64,000 nt of DNA from Syntrophomonas palmitatica JCM 14374 (GTDB lineage Bacteria > Bacillota > Syntrophomonadia > Syntrophomonadales > Syntrophomonadaceae): the NCBI RefSeq assembly GCF_001311885.1, contig NZ_BBCE01000002.1, forward strand, positions 62,001 through 126,000. Reading direction: 5' to 3'. Within the stretch, counting starts at the first letter, position 1; each line of letters opens with the position of its first letter. The notes under the pieces were generated by a model. It saw only the letters and a program-made list of their open reading frames with translations. It did no database searches and was not told the origin of the DNA. The translations under genes were made by a program, and so were the position numbers. Positions 46,087 to 55,861 of this stretch are shown one piece after another.

Positions 46087-46905
46087 TTGAGAATCCTGTT
46101 GGTTTGCAACCGTTACAAGCAGAGCACCCAACTGGTGGCTGAAAAACTTACTGAAGAAATTATAGGTCTAGGGGCCGGGGTGGAAATTGATGATGGTTAT
46201 AATGTATCCACTACTTCCGGCTGCGACATTATCATAGTGCTGGGAGGAGACGGAACCATAATTAGAGCTGCCCGCACCTATGGCAGTTTTGGCATCCCTA
46301 TGCTGGGAGTAAACATGGGAACTGTAGGGTTTTTAACGAAAATCGAAATAGAAGAACTCCATCAGCCTAATCTAAAGCGTCTGCTGGCCGGGGATTATCA
46401 TATTGACGAACGTATGATGCTTAATGTGGAAGTTTTTGAGGATAATCGTTCTGTGTTAAGTGTATCTGGTTTAAATGACGTTGTGGTACGAGCAGTAGTG
46501 CCGCGCATGCTCAGTGTTGGCCTGGAAGTATCGGGCCAGGACCTTGGAATTTATCGGGGTGACGGGCTCTTAGTAGCCACACCTACAGGATCTACCGCGT
46601 ATTCACTTTCTTCCGGAGGACCTGTTTGCGATCCGGCACTGGGTGTGTTTGTTGTTACTCCTCTGGCTTCTATTCATAGCAGTAAAAGACCCCTGGTAAT
46701 CAACGGCGAACACAAATTAATTGTAAGCCCGATTGAAAGTGATGAAACGGTTATATGTATAGATGGTCAGGTACGCCATGAATTCAGGCCCGGCTGCCGG
46801 GTGGAAATCTCCAAATCAGAACACAAACTCAAACTGGTTGATTTGAATTCAATACCGTTCTTTGCGGGACTCAATGAAAGACTGGGCCGCATAGAGAACA
46901 GCTAA
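46087..46905 (+). CDS. nadK: NAD kinase
   Basis: Makes NADP from NAD and ATP. 272 residues from TTG 46087, three bases after tlyA. The GGDG motif is in IIVLGGDGTIIRAARTYG; GVNMGTVGFLT and PTGSTAYSLSSGGPVCDP follow in the usual order. Length and layout are standard. Confidence 0.94.
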   Translation: MRILLVCNRYKQSTQLVAEKLTEEIIGLGAGVEIDDGYNVSTTSGCDIIIVLGGDGTIIRAARTYGSFGIPMLGVNMGTVGFLTKIEIEELHQPNLKRLLAGDYHIDERMMLNVEVFEDNRSVLSVSGLNDVVVRAVVPRMLSVGLEVSGQDLGIYRGDGLLVATPTGSTAYSLSSGGPVCDPALGVFVVTPLASIHSSKRPLVINGEHKLIVSPIESDETVICIDGQVRHEFRPGCRVEISKSEHKLKLVDLNSIPFFAGLNERLGRIENS

Positions 46906-46944
46906 GAGCGATTCAACAAGAATAAGTGAATCCCAGGCTCATTA

Positions 46945-47060
46945 ACCACAGATGAACACTGATAAAACACTGATGTACACAGATTGTTTTTAAGGGTTAA
47001 TTAATTATCTTTAAAACATAGAATAATTCAATCGTTGATATATCTGTGTGTTTCTGTGGT
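46945..47060. repeat. Intergenic repeat, copy 2
   Basis: ACCACAGATGAACACTGAT at one end and ATCTGTGTGTTTCTGTGGT at the other, the same imperfect inverted ends as copy 1 (33526-33689), 116 bases. It fills most of the nadK-argR gap and ends 26 bases before the argR start. Confidence 0.65.
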
Positions 47061-47086
47061 ATATTGTTCTGCTAAGGAGGGAGACT

Positions 47087-47545
47087 GTGAAACAGCAGCG
47101 TCGTTATGCCATTATAAACATCATTAACGAGAACCGCATTGAAACCCAGGAAGAACTCAGGGAGGCGCTGCTTCGTGCGGGCTACAGTGTTACTCAAGCC
47201 ACCGTCTCCAGGGATATAAAGGACTTACATCTTGTAAAAGCAGCCGATGCCAGAGGGTATCGTTATGCCCTGCCCGGCCAGGTTTCCGGAGCAAATTCGC
47301 AGGAACGCATACGCAGAATTTTCACAGATTCAGTTTTGCACCTGGATTACAGTGAAAATATTATAGTTTTAAAAACCCTGCCAGGCGGAGCACAGGCAGT
47401 TGCTTCTCTCATAGATACCATGGGCAGAAAAGAGATACTGGGAACCGTAGGCGGAGACGATACGATATTGGTGGTAATAAAGCCCATTGAAGCGGTCCCG
47501 GTTATAATGGAAGAATTTAGTCGTTTGCTGCGGAACAGCATCTGA
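47087..47545 (+). CDS. argR: Arginine repressor ArgR
   Basis: Transcription regulator of arginine genes, 152 residues from GTG 47087 after AAGGAGGGAG. N-terminal winged helix: RRYAIINIINENRIETQEELREAL, then VTQATVSRDIKDLHLVKA (recognition helix). C-terminal hexamer and arginine domain: LPGGAQAVASLIDTMGRKEILGTVGGDDTILVV. In Firmicutes argR (ahrC) routinely precedes recN; here aspartase and hydF lie between. Confidence 0.93.
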   Translation: MKQQRRYAIINIINENRIETQEELREALLRAGYSVTQATVSRDIKDLHLVKAADARGYRYALPGQVSGANSQERIRRIFTDSVLHLDYSENIIVLKTLPGGAQAVASLIDTMGRKEILGTVGGDDTILVVIKPIEAVPVIMEEFSRLLRNSI

Positions 47546-47585
47546 GCCATTTTAATTGCGCCCGAGATAGAGCGGGGTGAAATCA

Positions 47586-48971
47586 ATGCGGGTGGAAAGT
47601 GATTATCTGGGGGAAGAGAATATTCCCGATGACGCTTATTATGGCATTGCCACAGCCAGAGCACAAAAAATTTATGATGTCAGCGGATACCGCTGGCAGC
47701 GGGTATTCATTAAAAGCCTGGCCCAGGTAAAGCAGGCAGCGATACTTACTTTAAAAGAATTAAATTATCTTGATGCCTCCAAAGCCGATGCCCTGCTCAT
47801 TGCTTCGCGTGATCTGGAAGAGGGCAGTTTGGATAAACACATAGTAGTTGATCCGTTGCAAGGCGGCGCCGGTACAGCTACAAACTTCAATGTAAATGAG
47901 GTTTTGGCCAACCGCGCTCTGGAAATACTAGGGTACGCAAGGGGAAATTACGATATAATTAACCCCCTGGATGATGTTAATAAATTTCAATCCACCAATG
48001 ACGTTATACCTACCGCTTCTCGCCTGGCAGTAATATACTCCCTGAAGGAACTTGAAAAGCAGATAGAAAACCTGCAGCGGGCTTTGCAGGATAAGGAGCA
48101 GGTCTTTGCCGGAATAATTAAATCCGGGCGGACCCAGTACCAGGCTGCCGTTCCGGTTTCCCTGGGCATGGAATTCGGCGCCTGGGCGGAAGCTATAGCT
48201 CGTGACCGCTGGAGGGTTTATAAATCCTTTGAACGTATAAAGGTTTTAAATATCGGGGGAACCGCAGTGGGGACAGGCATAACCGCACCCCGTAAATACA
48301 TATTCCGGGTGATTGATAAGCTCCGCAGTATCAGCGGTTTGGGGGTGGCCCGGGCGGAAAACCTGGTAGAGGCCACCAGCAATAATGACGTTTATTCCGA
48401 GGTCAGCGGCATAATGCGCAGCCATGGCGCCAATTTGATTAAAATAGGAAACGACTTGCGGTTTCTGTCGTCAGATGCCTGTGGGGAGATAAAACTCAAA
48501 CCATTGCTGCGGGGTTCGTCCATAATGCCGGGCAAGGTTAATCCGGTGGTGCCAGAGATGATGGTGCAAGCGGGTCTGAAGGTTTTGGGCAATGACAGCA
48601 TTATTGCCCAGGCAGTAGCAGCCGGACATCTGGAGCTTAATGCCTTCATTCCGCTGATTACTTATACCATGCTGGAGTCTTTGGAAATGCTTACCCGTGT
48701 AGATGAACGCGCAGTAAGATATTGTATAAATGATATAAAGGCTGACGAAGGACGTATTCGTGAGAACTTTTACCGCAGCAATGCTGTGATTACGGTTCTG
48801 CTGCCTTATCTGGGTTATGGACAGGCTGAAGAGATATGGAAATTCATGCAGGAAGAACAGGTTGATGTAGTAAAAGCAAACCAGGAACTGAATTTTATAG
48901 CCGAGAGCAAACTGAAAGAGATATTACAGCCGCACAATCTATTGAGATTGGGGGAGACGGATATTGAGTGA
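47586..48971 (+). CDS. aspA: Aspartate ammonia-lyase
   Basis: Aspartase/fumarase superfamily enzyme, aspartate to fumarate and ammonia. ATG 47586 (MRVESDYLGE) has GGGGTG upstream and gives 461 residues. Signature GSSIMPGKVNPVVPE holds the catalytic serine loop; also DPLQGGAGTATNFNVNEVLANRALE and QSTNDVIPTASRLAV. hydF starts eight bases before its stop, so the two are translationally coupled. An aspartase next to HydF recurs in [FeFe]-hydrogenase maturation clusters, which suggests, but does not show, a supply of ammonia for the H-cluster bridging amine. Fumarate formation for anabolism is the simpler view. Confidence 0.88.
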   Translation: MRVESDYLGEENIPDDAYYGIATARAQKIYDVSGYRWQRVFIKSLAQVKQAAILTLKELNYLDASKADALLIASRDLEEGSLDKHIVVDPLQGGAGTATNFNVNEVLANRALEILGYARGNYDIINPLDDVNKFQSTNDVIPTASRLAVIYSLKELEKQIENLQRALQDKEQVFAGIIKSGRTQYQAAVPVSLGMEFGAWAEAIARDRWRVYKSFERIKVLNIGGTAVGTGITAPRKYIFRVIDKLRSISGLGVARAENLVEATSNNDVYSEVSGIMRSHGANLIKIGNDLRFLSSDACGEIKLKPLLRGSSIMPGKVNPVVPEMMVQAGLKVLGNDSIIAQAVAAGHLELNAFIPLITYTMLESLEMLTRVDERAVRYCINDIKADEGRIRENFYRSNAVITVLLPYLGYGQAEEIWKFMQEEQVDVVKANQELNFIAESKLKEILQPHNLLRLGETDIE

Positions 48972-50202
48972 TTTAAATGAGACTCCGCGTGGTATGAGAA
49001 CCGTTATTGCTTTTCTGGGGCGGCGCAATGCCGGCAAATCATCTTTGCTGAACGCTCTGGTAGGATATGACCTGGCTATTGTGTCAGATGTGGCTGGAAC
49101 TACTACAGACCCGGTTCATAAAGCGGTAGAAATTAACCCCCTGGGACCATGTGTGGTTATCGACACGGCCGGCATTGATGATGTGGGGGCTCTAGGGCAA
49201 ATGCGCATCGAAAAAACCCGCGAAGTGATAAAAGACAGTGACTTAGGCCTGATTATTATTGGTGATGGCAGCTGGACAGATTTTGAAGAAGAAATCTATC
49301 AGATGTTGAAAGAAAAAGATAAACCGGTAATAGCGGTAATCAACAAGGTGGATATAGACGCAGGCAAAGACTTGGAAATCCTGTTGACAAATAAAAATAT
49401 AGAATATGTACGTACCTCGGTCCCTGAAGGCCTGGGTATAAAAGAACTTAAAGAAAAAATACGCGCGCAAAAAAAGGCCGAACGTTTTGAGGATTTATCG
49501 ATTATAGGCGACATTATAAACGCAGGCGACCTGGTGCTCCTGGTAGTGCCTTTAGACCTTGGCGCACCCAAAGGACGTTTAATACTGCCCCAGGTACAAA
49601 CCATACGGGATATTCTAGATAATGACGCTACCGCCGTTGTGGTTAAGGAAAGGGAATTGGCGGATACACTGGATAAGCTATATGTAAAACCTGGCCTGGT
49701 AATAACCGATTCACAGGTGGTTTTGAAGGCCGCCGGAGATGTACCGCCTGAGATACCCTTAACCACTTTTTCAACCATATTTACCCGTTTTAAAGGTGAT
49801 CTGCGCCAGATGGTTGAAGGGGTTGGCGCAATTGACCAACTGCAAAACGGAGACAAGGTTTTGATTGCCGAGGCCTGCACACACCACGCTCTGGCTGATG
49901 ACATCGGCAGGGTAAAAATACCGCGCTGGATTACGCAGTACAGCGGGAAGGACCTCAGCTTTGACGTAGCCGCGGGTCCGAATTTCCCCCCTAATATTAA
50001 AGATTACAGCCTGATTGTACAGTGCGGGGGCTGCACCATCACCCGGCGGGCTTACTGCAACCGTATAGAAACAGCTGCAGAGCAGGGTGTGCCAATAACC
50101 AATTATGGTATAGCCATATCTTACGTGCAGGGAGTCCTGCCCAGGATAATAAGCCCCTTCCCCGAACTGCGCGACCTGGCAGAAGAATTAAAGGCTTGGT
50201 GA
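48964..50202 (+). CDS. hydF: [FeFe]-hydrogenase H-cluster maturation GTPase HydF
   Basis: Scaffold GTPase on which the 2Fe subcluster is finished before transfer to the hydrogenase. 412 residues from TTG 48964. GTPase motifs: GRRNAGKSSL (G1), AGTTTDP (G2), DTAGIDD (G3), NKVD (G4). Cluster domain: Cys305-Thr-His307 and Cys354-Gly-Gly-Cys357. The usual His just before the CxxC is Gln353 here (VQCGGC), so the motif is CxH-x45-QCxxC. hydE and hydG are not in this window. Confidence 0.92.
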   Translation: MSDLNETPRGMRTVIAFLGRRNAGKSSLLNALVGYDLAIVSDVAGTTTDPVHKAVEINPLGPCVVIDTAGIDDVGALGQMRIEKTREVIKDSDLGLIIIGDGSWTDFEEEIYQMLKEKDKPVIAVINKVDIDAGKDLEILLTNKNIEYVRTSVPEGLGIKELKEKIRAQKKAERFEDLSIIGDIINAGDLVLLVVPLDLGAPKGRLILPQVQTIRDILDNDATAVVVKERELADTLDKLYVKPGLVITDSQVVLKAAGDVPPEIPLTTFSTIFTRFKGDLRQMVEGVGAIDQLQNGDKVLIAEACTHHALADDIGRVKIPRWITQYSGKDLSFDVAAGPNFPPNIKDYSLIVQCGGCTITRRAYCNRIETAAEQGVPITNYGIAISYVQGVLPRIISPFPELRDLAEELKAW

Positions 50203-50208
50203 TGAAAT

Positions 50209-51890
50209 TTGCTGCAGGAGATATACATAAAAAACCTGATCTTGATTGATGAATTGCGCATGGAATTCGGGCCGGGGCTGAACGTGCTGACCGGTGAAAC
50301 CGGGGTCGGTAAATCAATTATAATGGATGCCCTTGGTTTGATAAGCGGGGAACGTATTCGCAGCGATTTGGTGCGAAACCCAGAAGAAAAAGCTCTGGTA
50401 GAGGCTGTTTTTTCCTCGATGATGATTGTGAAGCCAGTTATTACTTACGAGCCAGTGAACTCTTGAATGAGGAAGAGGATACAGTAATTATCAGCCGGGA
50501 GATTATCCCCGGCGGGCGCAGTACGGTTAAAATTAACGGCCGCAATGTAAGTCTGGGGCAATTACGAAGTATTATATCAACTCTGCTGGATATGCACTTG
50601 CAGCATGAGCACCTGAGCATATTTAAACCTTCGCTTTACTTGCAGTATCTGGACGGGTTCATAGAAGGACAGGAACAACTCCTGAAAGAATTGGGCGAAA
50701 TTTACAAGCGTTTGAGCCAGCAAAGAGAACAGCTTAATAACATCCGACAAAATGAGGCTCATAAACTCCAGCAGATAGACTTTCTAAATTATCAAATACA
50801 AGAAATCGAAAAAGCAGGGTTATATCCGGGGGAAGAAGAAGAGTTATCCAGTTTGCGTTATCGCGTTCGCAATGCTCAGCGTCTGCTGGAAGGAAGTACC
50901 CGCATGTTGGATCTCATTAATGGCAGCGATTCCTCGCCAGGCGCCATCGATCTTATCGCGGCTGCTATGGATTCTAGTACATCTTTAAAAGACGAATCTG
51001 TTTTTATCGGTCTTAAAAATCAATTGGAGGAGATTTACTACTCACTGCAGGATATCTCATCAAGCATCAGCATGTATAGCCGCGGGCTGGATTTTGAGCC
51101 GGGACGACTTGACGAGATTGAAGAAAGATTATATGAAATCAAACGATTAAAAAATAAATATGGCCAGGATATTAATGCAATATTGGAATTTGCTCAGAAA
51201 TCCCGTTTGGAACTCGAACATCTGACCCATAGCCAGGAAATACAGGATCAACTTGAAAAAGATCTTGCCGTGTCGGAAAGGGAATACCTGGATCTGGCGC
51301 GCCGGATCAGCAGCCTGCGTCATCAAGCCGCCTGGAATATGGAGAAAAGGGTCAAAACAGAGTTAACCCAGCTTAACCTGCCGCACCTTCAATTTCAGGT
51401 AGTGGTCAGCCCCAGTGAAAAATGGACCGCCCGTGGTATAGATCAGGTCGATTTTTTGTTTTCAGCTAATCCCGGCGAAACTCCCCGGCCTATGGAAAAA
51501 ATAGCATCAGGGGGAGAAATATCACGTTTTGTATTGGCTTTAAAATCCGCCCTGGCAGATATATATAAGGTTCCCACCCTGATTTTTGACGAAATCGATG
51601 CAGGGGTGGGAGGAAGCGCGCTGAATGCTATGGCTCGTAAACTGGTTGAATTGTCTCGAAGTCACCAGATTATACTTGTTACCCACGCTCCCCAGGTAGC
51701 AAGCTTGGCCACTGTTCACTACACAGTGGAAAAAGAGGCAGCAGAACAAAGCACCTTGACCCGCACCCGCCGGTTAAACCAGCAGGAACGGGTAGAAGAA
51801 ATAGCCCGCATGCTCGGCGGGGAACATTACTCCGAGATTACGTTCGCCCATGCCCGAGAAATGCTAAGAGCTGCAATACATGGTGAATGA
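50209..51890 (+). CDS. recN: DNA repair protein RecN, one frameshift
   Basis: SMC-like ATPase acting at double-strand breaks, about 561 residues reconstructed. TTG 50209. N-terminal Walker A: LTGETGVGKSIIMDALGLISG. The T6 run 50408-50413 seems one T short (LVEAVF then FLDDDCEASYYLRASELLNE). Coiled coils fill residues 150-340; then IASGGEISRFVLALKSAL (signature), LIFDEIDAGVGGSALNAMA (Walker B) and LVTHAPQVASLA. Normally followed by spoIVB, here separated from it by the 6-kb signalling block. Confidence 0.9.
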
Positions 51891-51912
51891 CAGGGTACTC
51901 ATACCCCCTGTC
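51889..51912. terminator. Hairpin between convergent recN and chemoreceptor genes
   Basis: GACAGGG / CCCTGTC seven-base stem, ten-base loop, overlapping the recN stop. No T-tract on either side, so a weak or factor-dependent terminator at best. Confidence 0.3.
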
Positions 51913-51926
51913 CAGTCAATTCATAG

Positions 51927-53069
51927 TTACATCTCTTTAGCCATTTTGTCCAGCTGTACTGCCATACTGGTTATTTCTTCGATACTGGCTGTCATTTCTT
52001 CTGTGGCGGCTGCCTGTTCCTCACTTGAGCGTAGTGTAAGTTCGCTGCTTTTGGTAGTTTCACTGATTCTTTCTTTGATGCGGTCGGTCAATCCGCGGAT
52101 TTTAACCACGGTCTCTTTTGACTCATCTGAAAGCTTTCGTATTTCTTCTGCAACAACTCCGAAACCTCTGCCTGCTTCGCCGGCCCGGGCTGCTTCTATG
52201 GCGGCGTTTAACCCCAGCATTTTGGTCTCATCAGCTATTTGTTTAATAAATGCCAGGACTTCGTTTATTTCTTCCGATACGTTGTAGATCTCGGTTACAT
52301 TATGGTTTAGAACCTGCTGGTTGGTAGTAACCTGTGACGCTGACGCCGCCATTTCCTCAATTACGGACGATATTTGTTCCAGCCCGGAAGTTAAGTTGTT
52401 GGCCATTTCTTTTAAATCGGTTGCATGCTGACGGGGCAACCCCATACCAAAAGTACCGACTAGCTCATCCCCATCAAATATGGGATAAGTCAGCACTTGT
52501 ACCGGCTTGCCGTAGAATTCAGCTGGAAGGTCCCTTATTACAGGTTTTTTGGTATTAATGGCTTCCTGTGAGGGCGATCCTTCTTTAATAGGGGAACCTA
52601 CAACGATATCCGGGAACCCGAATTTTTTCGAATCATAGCGGTAGGCAAAGTCAGTCAGGCTGGTAATAAATAGAGTTGCGCCCTCAGGGAACATCTCGCC
52701 TATAAGCGGAGCAAAGTCATTGAAGGCAGCAGCTAAAGGGTGTATGCGTGGAAACATTATAATAGTACTGCCGACTATATCGTCCCCGTCAATTATGGGG
52801 TTGGCAATCATAAGCGCACGCGTGCCGTAAACACTGCGGGGGATATTTTCGCGTTCTTCTTTTTTATTTTGCATGCACTGGTATGGGGCTCCGCCGGTCC
52901 TTACTTTCACTCCAACTACAAACTTGGGAATGTCAAACGAAGCCGATGCCAGTTTCCAATTAACACATTCCCGGTCAGTGGTAGCAAAAATTACACCGCC
53001 AGGGATTAGATCAATCATCGAAGCAGCTAATTGTTTCCAAACTTCAGCTTTTTCCACTGTTATTATCAT
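51927..53069 (-). CDS. Soluble methyl-accepting chemotaxis-type protein with duplicated sensor
   Basis: Cytoplasmic chemoreceptor of 380 residues, no membrane helix. The N-terminal 220 residues hold two copies of one unit, each ending alike: [19 protein letters not shown] and [20 protein letters not shown] short helix leads to the signalling hairpin with [36 protein letters not shown], the invariant receptor tip. The HAMP and membrane parts of ordinary receptors are missing. cheW is immediately upstream, so the pair likely couples to a CheA encoded elsewhere. The ligand is not evident. Confidence 0.85.
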   Translation of the reverse strand: MIITVEKAEVWKQLAASMIDLIPGGVIFATTDRECVNWKLASASFDIPKFVVGVKVRTGGAPYQCMQNKKEERENIPRSVYGTRALMIANPIIDGDDIVGSTIIMFPRIHPLAAAFNDFAPLIGEMFPEGATLFITSLTDFAYRYDSKKFGFPDIVVGSPIKEGSPSQEAINTKKPVIRDLPAEFYGKPVQVLTYPIFDGDELVGTFGMGLPRQHATDLKEMANNLTSGLEQISSVIEEMAASASQVTTNQQVLNHNVTEIYNVSEEINEVLAFIKQIADETKMLGLNAAIEAARAGEAGRGFGVVAEEIRKLSDESKETVVKIRGLTDRIKERISETTKSSELTLRSSEEQAAATEEMTASIEEITSMAVQLDKMAKEM

Positions 53070-53098
53070 TGTTGATACCCCCTTAAATATTTATGTAA

Positions 53099-53533
53099 CT
53101 AACCGAGAATCTTATCTGCGTTAAGCAGAATAAGAAGTCTGTTATCAAATCTGGCTACGCCTAAAATATATTCGATACGGATGCCGGTGCCGATATTATC
53201 TGCGGGTACAATACGTTCATCCGCAATGTTTATGACCTCTGATACCTCGTCTACGATCAGGCCTATCCTTTTGCCTCCTATTTCAATAACTATGATCCTG
53301 GTATCATCGGTAATATCAGAATCAATTAACATGAATTTTTTCTTGGTATCGACTACAGGAATTATACAGCCTCGCAAGTTAATGATTCCCAGGATATAAT
53401 CAGCGGTATTGGGCAGCCTGGTTATGGCCGGCAGCCTGATGATTTCCTGTACCTTGCCTATTTCTATTCCATATTCCTCTTTTCCCAGGGAAAACACTAC
53501 CGATTGCATATTTTTATTGATACCTGTCTGCAT
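53099..53533 (-). CDS. cheW: Chemotaxis coupling protein CheW
   Basis: Links receptors to CheA. ATG 53533 was chosen because GGGAGG lies six bases upstream; an earlier in-frame start at 53557 has no site. 144 residues with QSVVFSLGKEEYGIEIGKVQEIIRLPAITRLPNTADYILGI broken over two beta domains, NLRGCIIPVVD and GLIVDEVSEVINI, the full family pattern. No CheA, CheB or CheR is seen in the window. Confidence 0.92.
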   Translation of the reverse strand: MQTGINKNMQSVVFSLGKEEYGIEIGKVQEIIRLPAITRLPNTADYILGIINLRGCIIPVVDTKKKFMLIDSDITDDTRIIVIEIGGKRIGLIVDEVSEVINIADERIVPADNIGTGIRIEYILGVARFDNRLLILLNADKILG

Positions 53534-53776
53534 TTCTATTCCTCCCGGCATAAGCATTTTGGATTTATTGCCAAGATTGATTAAATCCTGGATACTAGTT
53601 TTTCATTACTTTAAACCACTGCCTTGTCGGACATTTTCTATAAAGCCTGGTTATGGTCTGAACCTCCTTTCAATCAGGGCAATAGGCACTCATAATCTGC
53701 AAGGCGTCAGCCTGGCAGTAACCCTGGCTTCCAGCAAAATCTTACCGCTCTTGATCATACAATCATCTTGTTAATA

Positions 53777-54151
53777 CTAAAGAAAAAACCATAAACGTTC
53801 TTCTAAACGGTTTATTATTTCTAAAAGCTGTTCTATATTTATAGGTTTACGCAAATAAGCACATATCGTATTGTCAATATCCGAGGTCAATTCTGGTTTG
53901 TCATATCCTGAAATCAGGATTGTATTTACGGCTTGACCGCCGGGAGAACGTTTAATCTGGGATATCAGCTCTATTCCCGACATTGCAGGCATTTGAACAT
54001 CACTGATAACCAGGTGAAATTTCTCCTGGCTGAATCTGTTCAGGGCCTTCATTCCATTGCTGCATTCTATGACATGGTGTCCGTTATTTTTTAGGAAACG
54101 GGCTATACTCGACCGGCTTAATTCATCATCATCAACTAAAAGTATTTTCAA
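53777..54151 (-). CDS. Single-domain response regulator (CheY-like receiver)
   Basis: Receiver domain only, 124 residues. I start at TTG 54151, with GAGGTG six bases upstream; the frame also extends upstream to ATG 54205. Acidic pocket DDD near residue 7-9, phospho-acceptor Asp51 in LVISDVQMPAMSG, conserved Lys in LRKPINIEQLL. No output domain. It may report to the sigma-54 regulator system upstream or to the motility machinery. Confidence 0.85.
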   Translation of the reverse strand: MKILLVDDDELSRSSIARFLKNNGHHVIECSNGMKALNRFSQEKFHLVISDVQMPAMSGIELISQIKRSPGGQAVNTILISGYDKPELTSDIDNTICAYLRKPINIEQLLEIINRLEERLWFFL

Positions 54152-54293
54152 ATAACTCACCTCTCGATTTCGGCAACCGGTAACAATGTGGAGTGGGGAT
54201 TTCATTTGTTTTTCATTAATTTAATAAAACTTATTGCAAAAGATATGCCAATAGTCACAAATAATAAAAGATGCCCACAAAATATGCGACCAA

Positions 54294-54317
54294 CAAAAAA
54301 GGGACGTTAAATGTCCC
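54294..54317 (-). terminator. Terminator of the NtrC-type regulator gene
   Basis: On the minus strand GGGAC-(7)-GTCCC followed by TTTTTTG; 76 bases after the stop. Confidence 0.6.
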
Positions 54318-54392
54318 CAATGTAATAGGTTTTTTTATGGTATAAAATTAGACAATAGGACAAAAGTTAACACTGTTATAGGCGCTAAGTCC

Positions 54393-55838
54393 TTAATCCA
54401 TATGTTTAAGCCGGTAAACAAGAGAACTGCGCGAAATCCCGAGATAACGAGCTGTCTCGGTTTTGTTGCCATTATGCATATCCAGGGCCTTGCGAATAAT
54501 GCGGTTGATGAACTGTTCCAATGGCAGACCCTGGGAAGGAAGTATAAAATGACTCTCATTAAGATTGAGAACAGCCTCGGACGCAGCTTTAGAATTTTGA
54601 TGCTGAATACTATCAAGGTGGTGGAGTTTAAGCTTATTATCGTCCCACATTACAACCGCTCTTTCAATAGTATTTTTTAATTCCCTGACGTTGCCCGGCC
54701 AATTATACGATAATAGTACTTCACGTGCATCCCTGGAAATTGTCTTAAATCTTTTACATTTTTCACGGGCAAATTTAAACAGAAATGCTTCTGCCAGCGG
54801 GATGATTTCTTCTGTCCGTTCGCGCAGGGGAGGTATTATTATTTTTCCCGTATTCAGACGGTAGTAAAGATCTTCCCTAAAAGCTCTTTTAGCAACCATG
54901 TTTAGTATGTCACGATTGGTAGAACAAATAATACGCACGTCAGCTTGGATAACCTTCAGACCACCTACCCGGTAGTATTCTTTTTCTTCCAGAACACGCA
55001 GCAGTTTTGCCTGGTCTTCTGCCGGTATTTCAGTTATTTCATCGAGAAAAAGGGTTCCTTCTTGTGCCAGGTCCAGCTTGCCTTTATTTCCTTTAGGCAG
55101 ACCTCCTGTAAAAGCACCCGCTTCATAACCGAACAATTCACTTTCAAACATATTATGGGGAATAGACGCACAATTAAGACCGATAAAAGAGGTAGTAACC
55201 CCGCCTTCACCATAATGTATATAACGGGCCACTACTTCCTTGCCAGTTCCAGTCTCGCCCTCGATAAGAACTGGTATGGAGCGGTCCTTATGTAATATGC
55301 TGGCCTGTCTGAATACCCTTTTCATAGTATCAGAAAAGACTACGATTTCATTAAGACCTATGGCCTGAGAATAAGCCTTGCGAAGTGTTAACAGTTCCGC
55401 TTTCGTTTCACGGGTAGCAACATCCACAGCAGCAGCAAAACGGGTGGTTAAAATTTCATTTTCTCGTTTCATAGACTGGTGTTCGGCTACCCGCCTGGTT
55501 AGTATGACCAATTCATTGACATCAATGGGTTTAAGCAGGTAGTCATAAGCCCCGGCCCTCAAAGCCTCAATGGCAGTATCCTGGTCGCTGTAGGCAGTGA
55601 ACAGAACCACATATACATCAGCCAGGCCCGGTGTGCTGTGGATTTTTCTCATCAGGTCAATCCCTGACATGCCTGGCATACGATTATCAGTAAGAACGAG
55701 GTGGAATTCAGCCGTTAGCAAGGTTTCGAGGGCCGCGTATCCGTTTTCCCGATCAATAACCGTGTGTCCTAATCTTCGCAGGAACATAGCCAGATATTCT
55801 CTGTTAGTTTGTTCGTCATCAACAAGTAAAATATTCAA
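54393..55838 (-). CDS. Sigma-54 dependent response regulator (NtrC family)
   Basis: Three-domain activator of 481 residues from TTG 55838 with AAGGTGA upstream. Receiver: MNILLVDDEQTN with Asp51 in LVLTDNRMPG and Lys in YDYLLKPID. AAA+ domain: Walker A EGETGTGKEVVARYIH, the GAFTG loop for sigma-54 contact (YEAGAFTGGLPKG), Walker B GTLFLDEI, and RVLEEKEYYRVGG, YNWPGNVRELKN. C-terminal Fis-type HTH: NKTETARYLGISRSSLVYRL. The kinase gene lies 23 bases upstream in the same direction. Confidence 0.93.
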   Translation of the reverse strand: MNILLVDDEQTNREYLAMFLRRLGHTVIDRENGYAALETLLTAEFHLVLTDNRMPGMSGIDLMRKIHSTPGLADVYVVLFTAYSDQDTAIEALRAGAYDYLLKPIDVNELVILTRRVAEHQSMKRENEILTTRFAAAVDVATRETKAELLTLRKAYSQAIGLNEIVVFSDTMKRVFRQASILHKDRSIPVLIEGETGTGKEVVARYIHYGEGGVTTSFIGLNCASIPHNMFESELFGYEAGAFTGGLPKGNKGKLDLAQEGTLFLDEITEIPAEDQAKLLRVLEEKEYYRVGGLKVIQADVRIICSTNRDILNMVAKRAFREDLYYRLNTGKIIIPPLRERTEEIIPLAEAFLFKFAREKCKRFKTISRDAREVLLSYNWPGNVRELKNTIERAVVMWDDNKLKLHHLDSIQHQNSKAASEAVLNLNESHFILPSQGLPLEQFINRIIRKALDMHNGNKTETARYLGISRSSLVYRLKHMD

Positions 55839-55861
55839 CTGAAATCACCTTTTGGTTTTCT

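Noticed and set aside
53558-53776. Possible riboswitch or small gene upstream of cheW on the minus strand
   Set aside because: The c-di-GMP and glycine riboswitch core sequences are not there, and the only short frame (22 codons) has no support.
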